Under the pieces are notes generated by a model that was not told the DNA's origin, did not search any database, and was given only the letters and a program-made list of their open reading frames with translations. From Torreya grandis (taxonomy: Eukaryota; Streptophyta; Pinopsida; Cupressales; Taxaceae): a stretch of 64,000 bases of DNA. Numbering within the stretch: the stretch's first letter is position 1; every line of letters begins with the position of its first letter. Location of the stretch: the NCBI GenBank assembly GCA_037957365.1, contig JARHVA010002427.1, positions 248,001-312,000 on the forward strand. The letters are read 5' to 3'. The position numbers and the translations under genes are program-made. Shown piece after piece: positions 56,281-64,000 of this stretch.

Positions 56281-58834
56281 ATGTATTGATGTCCATTGTC
56301 TCATCTGGTCCAAAATAGATAGCACCATCATTATATCATCCAAGTAATACTTGAATAATCTCTCCCATATTGCCAAAAGTTGGAATTCATAGGAGACACT
56401 TAACATCTATGTTCTAAAATTTATGGGGAGATATGATGATAAGTGGTTGTGAATCATCAATAGGGTTAGGCCGAAAGATATTTTGTTCAGATTCATGTAG
56501 GTATTGAATTGGCTCTTGATCACTATACTTGGTCTATCAAAACACCATGTCAACACTCATGGCTTCCTTTTGTGTGTTAGAGAGGGGTCAGATTAGCGGC
56601 ATGGTATCCATGGTTGTGTAAGAAGAATTTTGAGTGCTTTTGAATGTTCTGTGCAATAAAATTAGTTTGAATCTTGATAGTAATAGCTATCAAAAATATG
56701 CTAAGGATGAAATGTGAACTTAGAGTTTAAACTTAGCTTTTATAGTTTTCATACCTATTGGCTTCCATGTCTAGGCCATACTTAGTTATCCACTCATCTT
56801 GAATGCAATGGCAGATGTGGCAAATCAATTTCTAATATGGCCATTAAAGTAGTTATTCATTGGTGTATGTGTGGAGTTACATCATTATGCCCTTAGATAT
56901 TCATATGAGGGGTACGAGGTATTGATGTTGACTCGTTATTGATTTGTTGAATATCACATCCATCAACCCATTGCTCTTGCATTTACTTTTAGTGGATGAT
57001 CATTATCTAATGGATATCTTGCTAATGTGATATTTTGACATCTTTCCTAGACTTAATATGTTTCAATCACTCCTCTTTGAATTTTTTGATATTACACATA
57101 GATCTTCTTATGCATGTCTAACACACACGATGCTTGGTATTTTTACTTCACCAATGTTATTGCTAAGATCATATAAAAACAAACAAAATAAAAAATAAGC
57201 ACACACAAAAAAAAATCAAAATAGATAAATCCTAATCTACATGGTGCTACTCAGTACCCACTTAGCTTACATAATGAGATCAATAGACTATTGGTGGTAG
57301 GGCTTAAGCCTACAACCATTTATTCACCATGGCAACATGGTTCCTTGAAGATCCCTTAAAAGTACCATTCCTTACTATGTTAAGTCATGTATAATGTAAG
57401 GGCCTTTCCATCTTATTTTTAGTTTACTTAGGAATGCTTCAAACTGACTATCATATAATAAAACTAGCTATTTTTTATGAAATTATTTGTGGCACAAATT
57501 CCTATCATTCCATGAATTTTGGTTTTGCTTATACACTTCTTATGTCCATGCTTCTATTTTTTTGAACTCATCCATCCTATTTAGTTTAATAAACTGATTA
57601 GTAAGAGATTCACAATCTCCTAAATGCATGACCATAATGATGCATAGGGTATTAGATATTCCATTAGCATGACTACTTTTAGGCCATACACTAGCTTAAA
57701 TGGTGTAAATCCTATATCCATTTTGTAATTTGTGTGATATTCCCACAAGATCATAGGAATGTGATCTTTCCAATCATCCCACTTAACATCATAGATTTTT
57801 GTGAGCATTTTCCCTTGTACCTTATTTGAAGCTTTAGCCTAGCCATTCACCTATGGATGATAGGCAGTGATTTTATGATGAGAGATCATAAACACTTTAG
57901 TCAAGGCATTTATCGTATTTTTGAGGAATTAAAATTCTCTATCACAAACTAACTTGATCAGACATCCAAACCTTGTAATGATATTTTCATTTAAAAACTT
58001 TGTTGCATCCTTCACACCATAACTAGGTGTGGCAACAGCTTTAACCCACTTAGTAAAATAATTTGTTGTAGTAATGATGTATCTAGCTTCATTGCACTTG
58101 CTTAGTGGGTTGATTAGTCCTATAAAATAAATACCCCACTATTTTAATGGCTACTCTACTAATAAGGGTTGTAATAGCATCTCATCTTTTTGGAGTGGTT
58201 TTAACATACATTGGTAGACACTACAATGTTGCACAACTCTATGTACATCTTGGAATAAATTTGGCCACCATAGTCCACTCTATATAATTTTTCTAGATGT
58301 AGCCTCTCCTACAAAATGTCCTCTTGTAACTCCTTAATGAGATTCCTCCAAGAGTTGAAGTTGTTCATGTTTGAGGACAACCCTACGTAGGACTTCATCC
58401 TTTCCCAAGTGATATAGTAGTCCATTAATGATAGTATATGGTAGTGCTCTAGTCACAAACTGCGTTTTATCTCACTCCTAAAAGTGTACAGGGAAGATTC
58501 ATTGCTCAAGGAAGTTGGTAATAGCTTTAAAGTTTTCAATAATCACAAAGACATGAAAGAGGTGTGCATTAGGTGAGTCTTCTTGTAGTTCTTTTAGCTC
58601 TTCATCATTTGGAATGTAGTTGAGGTGTTCAATTTCTACATTTTCTCTACCTAGTTTTATGTTTATATGAAATTGAAATCCCTAAAACAACATCAACCAG
58701 TGAGATCTTCATCCTCTTAACATCAATTTGTTGACTAGATACTTCAGGGCTTGATGGTCAGTGAAAACTTCAAATGGCATCACAAAAAGATAGTTTTGGA
58801 ATTTTTGGAGTGTGAATACAATGGCCAATGCTTC
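56269..58834 (-). repeat. Tandem duplication of 2.56 kb, copy 2
   Basis: Second copy, upstream in the direction of transcription. It ends at ATGGCCAATGCTT, after which the original pol continues (CCTATTCCATAG). Confidence 0.95.
56270..56615 (-). pseudogene. Truncated duplicate of the 3' reading frame (N-terminus)
   Basis: Same N-terminal sequence as at 54,045-53,711, beginning ATG (MDTMPLI) and cut at the duplication joint after the MARALG-equivalent. It shows that the 3' frame starts here, about 640 bp after the end of pol. Confidence 0.8.
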
Positions 58835-60300
58835 CTATTCCATAGTTGTATAATTTTTCTCTACATCTAATAATTTTTGGCTAGCAAAGTGGATAAGATA
58901 ATCAAGTGCACCATCTTTAGGCTATGAAAGTATAACACCAACTATAATGTGCGAAGCAATTACATGTACATGAAATAGTTTACTCCAATCTCAAAAAACA
59001 AGTATGGGTGAAGTGACCAGTCATTGTTTTAGCTCAATGAAAATTTCTTAGCATTTAGATGTCCATACAAACTTAGAATTCTTGTGTACTAAGGCTTATA
59101 GTGGAGATGAAATCATTGCATCGCCTTTGATAAATTTTGGTAGTAATCTATGTGCCTAAGAAAAGAGTACACTTCAGTAAAGATAACAAGTGGTGGCATA
59201 CTCAATATTACTATGATTTTAGCCTGATCCACCAAGATGTCATCACTGTAAATAACATGTCCAAGTAAAACACCAAAAGGTTTAAAAAATAAACATTTAT
59301 TCAAATTTAAAGTGATGCATAGAGCTTGACATCATTCTAACATCAGACACAACTTAGATAATTTTTCTTTGAATAGGGAGAAGACAACCTAATCATCCAA
59401 GTAAACTTCTAATAACTTATGGATGAAATCTTTGAATATTTTAATCATTGTGTGTGAGAACACTGCAAGTTCATTATTCAAGCCAAATGGCATGACTTTA
59501 TATGCAAAATAACCCCACTCTATTTCAAATTTTATTTTGGCATGATCCTCCTCTATGATTAGAATCTGATGATATTCACTAAACCTATCTATAAAAAAAA
59601 TATTTCATGTTTTGTGATAGACTCCAAAACTTTATCCATAAATAGTATGGTAAATGGATCATTTACGTAGGCATCATTTAGAATGTGGTAGTCCCCACAT
59701 ACTCAATTTTTTCATGTTTTCTTTGGTTGAACTATCATTGGGCTTGCCCAATCAATTTTTTCTACTGGATAGATTACCCTTGCATCTTGCATTCTATCCA
59801 ATTCTACCTTTACCTTTAGCTTTATGTTTGGATTAAGCTTATATGGTCGCTCTTGATTTGTCATACGAAATCCTTCAATTCAATGTACATCTCACCAAGA
59901 AATTGTTTGACTCCTTGAACCTCTGAGAATTTGGTAGGAAAGAGGTCTTGGTAATCCCTCAAAAATTTTAGGGCTTCTAATATTTTAGTCTCCATCTAAT
60001 AGTCACCTATGCTTGCCAATTTTGGAACCTCCTCTATTATGATGTTAGTGACATGTTTTTTTAGAGGCTACTAATAAATATTACATTTTATTTCATATAT
60101 AGATTCTTAAATCTTCCTTTGCCCTTCTTATTCTAGAATTTGGATGTTGTGCAGCTTATCTTCTTCAATTAGTACTACATTGATGTCCTTAAGAAATTAT
60201 ATAGGTCACTCAGATTCAAATAAATCATTAAAATCTAAATTAGCATCAAAATCAAAATCTTCACTATCCTCTACCTCATTCTAAATTCAATGACATGGTT
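57250..60300 (-). pseudogene. Athila-like pol: RT, RNase H, integrase
   Basis: RT in broken frames: LDRMQDARVIYPVEKIDWAS and MIVQPKKT (59,830-59,700), then a decayed palm with no intact YxDD. After it, KCTLFLGT-like connection and RNase H with FQNYLFVMPFEVFTDHQALK and YLVNKLML (58,810-58,720). Integrase: TRALPYTIINGLLYHLGKDE, the zinc domain (H, GHF, VVQHCSVYQC; His-His-Cys-Cys kept), core GIYFIGLINPLSKCNEARYI (first Asp replaced by Tyr), KLVCDREF (second Asp kept), YHPXVNGXAKASNK (Glu replaced by Lys; X = stop). The rest is FTPFKLVYGLK... and INGCRLKPYH near 57,290. Linker and zinc sequence are closest to the Athila/Tat side of Ty3/gypsy, not chromoviruses. Confidence 0.88.
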
Positions 60301-60854
60301 GTGTCAAAGTTTGTTCTTTAGTCTTAGCAGATTTATACCTTTTAAGTGTCAAATTAAGATCAAAAGATACATTTTCTACGTAGTCGATTCTATTGTGGTG
60401 TTCAAATCTATCGTACACACATGGCATAGAAAGTACTTAAGTTTCTGTAGTGTATTATGAAGTGGAGGATTTTCAACTTCAAAGAAAAAGGTTTATATGA
60501 AATCACTTTGTACTTGTGCCCAATGTTTGGTTTCCCTCTAGAGCTCTTGGTGAAAATACCATGTTGCTAGTAGGGGAGCAAGTGTATAGTGGAAAATTTG
60601 AACCCAATACCTGGGTGCCACACATTCCTCATTCCAAACTTTAACATATTTATGCTCATGAATCTTAGAGCATTCACTTTCTTGAAAGAATGGCCAATTA
60701 GTGCAAATGAATTGTGGTAGTTAAAATCGAATGATCATGAGTTCACAAGCATCATCCCACTCAATCTAGTTATCTTGATGAGTTACCCATCATGTTTTAG
60801 CAAATTCCTTTAGGGCATAGTTTAGAGTGATAACCCATTGATTGATGGTTAGAA
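60300..60854 (-). pseudogene. Gag-like or pre-pol region of the Athila-like element
   Basis: Minus-strand reading, few stops: EWDDACELMIIRF, LPQFICTNWPFFQESECSKI, YVKVWNEECVAPRYWVQIFH, TLAPLLATWYFHQEL and ENPPLHNTLQKLKYFLCHVC. It is clearly protein-like and in register with the pol downstream, but I cannot assign it to capsid or protease with confidence. It is cut at 60,854 by insertion of the next element, so the 5' LTR and start are not visible. Confidence 0.55.
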
Positions 60855-61150
60855 TGATGAGCTCAGAATATGGCTCATTATTGACATGTTATTTCCCTCA
60901 ATTCATCTCTCTAAAGATATTATCTTATGTAAATCTTAGATTGTTAGATAGACATTACATGGAAAATAGATATTTGTCTTGTTTATATTGAACTAAAGAC
61001 TAAGCCTTTATTTTATCATTAATGTCTAATACATAGCATGTTTTAGTGATTTTTGTTGTGAAGAATGCTCAGGAAAAAGACACAGGCAATGTAAAGTGAA
61101 CGTGAAATTTTGATCTTCATCTACCATAACTATAGACTTTGAAGGCTTGG

Positions 61151-61256
61151 TCTTATGGACTCTACAAGATTGGTTCTATGGACTTTACAGACTCTACAGG
61201 ATTGCTTCTATAGACTCTATAGGTTTGTTCCTACCAACTCTACAAGGTCAATTCTA
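61151..61256 (+). repeat. Four short tandem repeats in U3
   Basis: Four imperfect units of 23-32 bp: (T/C)(G/A)(G/A)ACTCTACA(A/G)G plus ATTG(G/C)TTCTA. They lie about 290 bp upstream of the TATA-like box and could act as promoter-proximal enhancer repeats, as in other plant LTRs. Confidence 0.7.
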
Positions 61257-61542
61257 AAAAAAATTTAAGGATAAAGCTATAAATGGGGAAGCTAGTGGCC
61301 AAATAGGATAAGTGAGAATCATTCTAGCTGGAATCAAATAAGGAAAATGACTGCTTGTTATTTTATAGGATTTATTTTTGATAAAGTTGTAAATATATTT
61401 GATCTTTAGACTATTATAGGATAGGATATCTATTTTATTGGAATAATTGGATCTCTTGGAAATCCAATCTCCTATCTTTGGATGAATGGATCAACCAAGG
61501 AATCCTATTCCTTTGCATCCTATTTTGAGTTGATTATATTAG

Positions 61543-61552
61543 TATAAAATAT
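61543..61552 (+). promoter_or_regulatory. TATA-box-like motif in the 5' LTR
   Basis: TATAAAATAT, about 690 bp into the LTR and about 690 bp before its end, a sensible U3/R position. Confidence 0.5.
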
Positions 61553-62241
61553 AAGATTTTCATATATTATAATATTAGATATCAGATGATAGAGAGCGGA
61601 TAATAGAGGAAAATATTTGTACAAGCATATTACAGGTTTCAGCCAGATTGTAATCATTTCATTTTTATGAATTAATACTTTAGTTCTCAGTACTAATTAA
61701 TATTTGTTCTTGAGTCTGAGAGGAGCAAGGGCCCACTCTCCTTGGAACCAAGAATTTTATACGGTATTTATGTTATGTTACTAATCTGTTGTTATAATTA
61801 ATTAGAATCTTGTTACTCATAAAAACACCAAAATAAATTCATAGTTTAAAAAAAAGCATTTTCTTATTTCAAAGTTATTTCCTTCTAATCAATGTGTGTT
61901 TTCATTTACAGAAAATGTGTGAAACAAATTTCCTTTTGTTAGTGAAGAAGTGTGATTTTACTTTCCATGCAAATGTAAATAGGAGTGTGATCTTTTACTT
62001 TCAGCAAAAGAGTGGATTGATTTGATTTCTTCCTTTTCAGTGAAAGAGTGAATCACATAGTTTAGGACACATTTCTTTCTCTATTAAAAATTAGAATAGG
62101 ACAATCAAATACCCCCACAAGCAGCCTTCTAGATCTACCATCCCATACCTTACTGCAGACAGCTTTGGACACTAGCTCTGGTTGATAAGACATCAATTGA
62201 ATATTGATTAAATGAGGAGTTAAATGACACTCATCATTTTT

Positions 62242-62259
62242 TGTGCCATTTCTGGGGAC
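62242..62259 (+). other. Primer binding site
   Basis: TGTGCCATTTCTGGGGACT lies five bases after the LTR end. It resembles the TGGCGCCGTTGCCGGGGA-type site (tRNA-Asp type) of Athila-like elements with a few changes. Confidence 0.7.
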
Positions 62260-62353
62260 TATAAGGTGTTAGTAAGGTATAATAATTTTTGGTTTAGAGT
62301 GAAAAACAAAAAACATTGTAAAAACCCATAAAATCTTATAAAAAATCAATAAA

Positions 62354-63806
62354 TTGATGTACCATCTTAGAGATTCTAAAGGACAATTTATTCCAAAGTT
62401 TCCACCAAGAACACAAGTGGACACTCCTTCAACATCTCTGAGTAGTGAACTAGAAGATATAAGTGAAACCTATTTGCAAAAATTTTATGAAACTTGGATA
62501 GAAACTAGGCCATTGCCACAAGCAAGCCTCATAGGACAAATTCCTCAGGATCATCTCCACTCATTTTTGGTGCATAAATTAGATATATCATCTACTAATC
62601 ATGCAATAGAAGTTCACAAATTATAGGAAATAATAAAGGAACATGAAAATAAAAAAATATATTTTTGGATATATGTATCAAATCTGAAGAAGGAAAATAG
62701 GAGATTGCAGAGTTTGGTAAACTCTTCTAAAGCACCTGTTGTTGCACCTTCTCCTCCTAAGGTATTTGTTGACCATGGTTTTCAAACAAGTGATCTAGGT
62801 ATTCCTCCCTTGCAAATACTAAATCACATTGAAGAAGAATATTATGTACTTAAATATAAAAACAAAGATGCAACTTTTACAAACAAACTCTTGGAAAATG
62901 AAAAAAAAAGAATTAGAAGCTAAAGTCCAAGAGCTAGAAGAAAATTTGCAGGATGCATGCAAATTAGGGGAAACTCTTTTGGCATGTAGGAATCCTTCTC
63001 CTATATATAGTTTATTTTTATTTGAATAATTTTATAGATGGTAGCTTATGCGGATCTCTTGTTATCTTCCTTACAAAATTTTGCAGCCAACAACATTTTT
63101 AGAAATTTTCTATAGTGTTGAACCTAATCAACAAGATTTGCTTTGTGAATTTTATTGGCATGACTTGATTCTAGGAGATCATGGGCACAATAAGTTTTTG
63201 ATAAATATTCATGTAGGAGAAGTTCAACTGAGAGCATTAAATTCTATATTCAAAAATCAAATAACATGGAAAGGCAAATTTGAGGACTATACAAATCGTG
63301 CTAAGACTATAGGATTATGTGTCAGACCAGCCTTTCCTATTCCCAGATTGATCAAATAGAATTTTAACTATGCTTTTTTAGATGATGAAGTTAAAACACA
63401 TTATTTACAAGCTCTATTTGATTATGTTATTTCTTTTGATTTATTTTCAAGACAAAGTTTTGATTCAGTGGTGGTTGCAAGTGTAAATAGATGGGACCAA
63501 CTTTCAGTGCCTCTTGAAAGATGAGAAGTCATGTCCCCAAATAACTTAAGATGGAGTATGAGGAGAGCATCCTCAATTTTGTAAATCTTAATAAAGGTAA
63601 TAAACTCTGGGGGAGAGCATAAATGGATTGGCATGAGATATAGACCCCCTTTGTTGATCATACTTATTCTAGGATGGCAAAGTTGGGCTCCAAAATCAAA
63701 GGAGCAATTCAATATATGGAAGCAAATGATTCAAAAACATCATCGATTTACCAGCAATTCAAATAAACATATAATAGATGAATTTGATGAATATGACTTG
63801 AGTTAG
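62354..63806 (+). pseudogene. Single protein of the non-autonomous element, unidentified
   Basis: Start MMYHLRDSKGQFIPKFPPRT. About 480 codons with three visible breaks: a TAG at 62,624, a one-base slip in the A9 run near 62,906, and stops at 63,027-63,043. Residues 1-90 are Ser/Thr/Pro-rich with SELEDISETYLQKFYETWIE. Then a coiled coil (KELEAKVQELEENLQDACKL). The C-terminal half is compact and aromatic: LLCEFYWHDLILGDHGHNKF, NIHVGEVQLRALNSIFKNQI, FEDYTNRAKTIGLCVRPAFP, HYLQALFDYVISFDLFSRQS, ending DEFDEYDLS before TAG. It has a gag-like layout (coiled coil plus globular part) but no zinc knuckle or known capsid motif. It fills the internal region to 80 bp before the polypurine tract, so it is probably this element's own protein. 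I do not recognise it. Confidence 0.72.
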
Positions 63807-63875
63807 AGTGTGGAAAGTAGAAGCTAGAGCTATGAACACCAATAAATGTTTGCAATGGGACTTTCAAAAGGTAAA

Positions 63876-63887
63876 GCTTAGGGGAGA
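63876..63887 (+). other. Polypurine tract
   Basis: GCTTAGGGGAGA immediately before the LTR start TGATGAG. Confidence 0.85.
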
Positions 63888-64000
63888 TGATGAGCTCAAA
63901 ATATGGCTCATTATTGACCTGTTATTTCCCTCAATTCATCTCTCTAAGGATATTATCTTATGCAAATCTTAGATTGTTAGATAGCTATTACATTGAAAAT
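63888..64000 (+). repeat. 3' LTR, first 113 bp (cut by window end)
   Basis: TGATGAGCTCAAAATATGGC and onward, near-identical to 60,855-60,967. Confidence 0.9.

Larger units (their letters stand above)
60855..62236 (+). repeat. 5' LTR of the single-frame element
   Basis: 1,382 bp, TGATGAGCTC...CACTCATCA. Its first about 113 bp match 63,888-64,000 with few differences (the CAGAATATGG/CAAAATATGG and GACATG/GACCTG pairs, for example). Contains U3 repeats (61,151-61,256) and a TATA-like box at 61,543. Confidence 0.9.
60855..64000 (+). mobile_element. Non-autonomous LTR retrotransposon with a single reading frame (3' end outside window)
   Basis: 5' LTR 60,855-62,236, primer site 62,242, one coding region 62,354-63,806, polypurine tract 63,876-63,887, 3' LTR from 63,888 onward. 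The internal region is only 1,651 bp and has no protease, RT, RNase H or integrase. It is inserted in the Athila-like gag region. LTR termini TGATGAG/CTCATCA are perfect inverted repeats. The preceding 5 bases are TAGAA; the matching duplication would lie beyond the window. Confidence 0.85.

Overview
The window looks like repeat-filled intergenic DNA from a large-genome seed plant. It is very AT-rich and has no intact host gene. Almost everything recognisable is a decayed LTR retrotransposon of plant Ty3/gypsy type (chromovirus, Tat/Ogre-like and Athila-like relatives), plus a plant mobile domain (PMD) pseudogene. The species cannot be read from the sequence; a gymnosperm or another slowly purged giant genome would fit, but that is inference. 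All coding regions are pseudogenes. Most carry in-frame stops that look like Q, W or R codons changed by C-to-T decay, plus frameshifts.

Layout. 1-6.6 kb: an unrecognised gene-like ruin (minus, about 1.7-3.3 kb), a remnant of a long-LTR family (3.3-5.9 kb, minus) and the tRNA-Met primer site plus gag of a Ty3/gypsy element (5.9-6.6 kb, minus). 6.6-14 kb: mostly featureless, with three tandem-repeat blocks and a perfect (AC)36 microsatellite. 14-25.3 kb: three LTRs of one family (A, B, C) separating a gag ruin and a protease ruin. This looks like one copy inserted inside a relative; neither internal region shows reverse transcriptase or integrase. The 3' part of the inner copy carries seven tandem stem-loops. 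25.3-30.5 kb: a degenerate chromovirus (LTR, primer site, gag, protease, RT, RNase H, start of integrase) ending at a second LTR that has its own primer site. 31.2-32.1 kb: two minisatellites.

33,133-48,074 is the best-preserved unit: a complete minus-strand Ty3/gypsy element of about 14.9 kb with about 3.77-kb LTRs and a 5-bp target duplication (GGATG). It split a PMD coding sequence, whose reading frame rejoins exactly across the insertion (32.96-33.13 and 48.08-49.1 kb). Its domain order is gag, protease, archaeal-type RNase H, RT, Ty3 RNase H, integrase. The extra RNase H lies before RT instead of after the RT/RNase H block.

50.3-60.85 kb: a minus-strand Athila-like element with a gag-like region, RT, RNase H and integrase, followed by a 3' reading frame of about 1,240 codons with a long Lys/Glu/Ala/Gln-rich coiled-coil section. 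I do not recognise this protein. A 2.56-kb segment (RNase H end, integrase, start of the 3' frame) is tandemly duplicated.

60,855 to the window end: a younger-looking plus-strand LTR element. It has 1,382-bp LTRs with perfect 7-bp terminal inverted repeats, primer site, polypurine tract and U3 repeats. Its internal region of only about 1.65 kb encodes one decayed protein of about 480 codons and no pol. This and the 3' frame at 50-54 kb are the best candidates for undescribed biology here.
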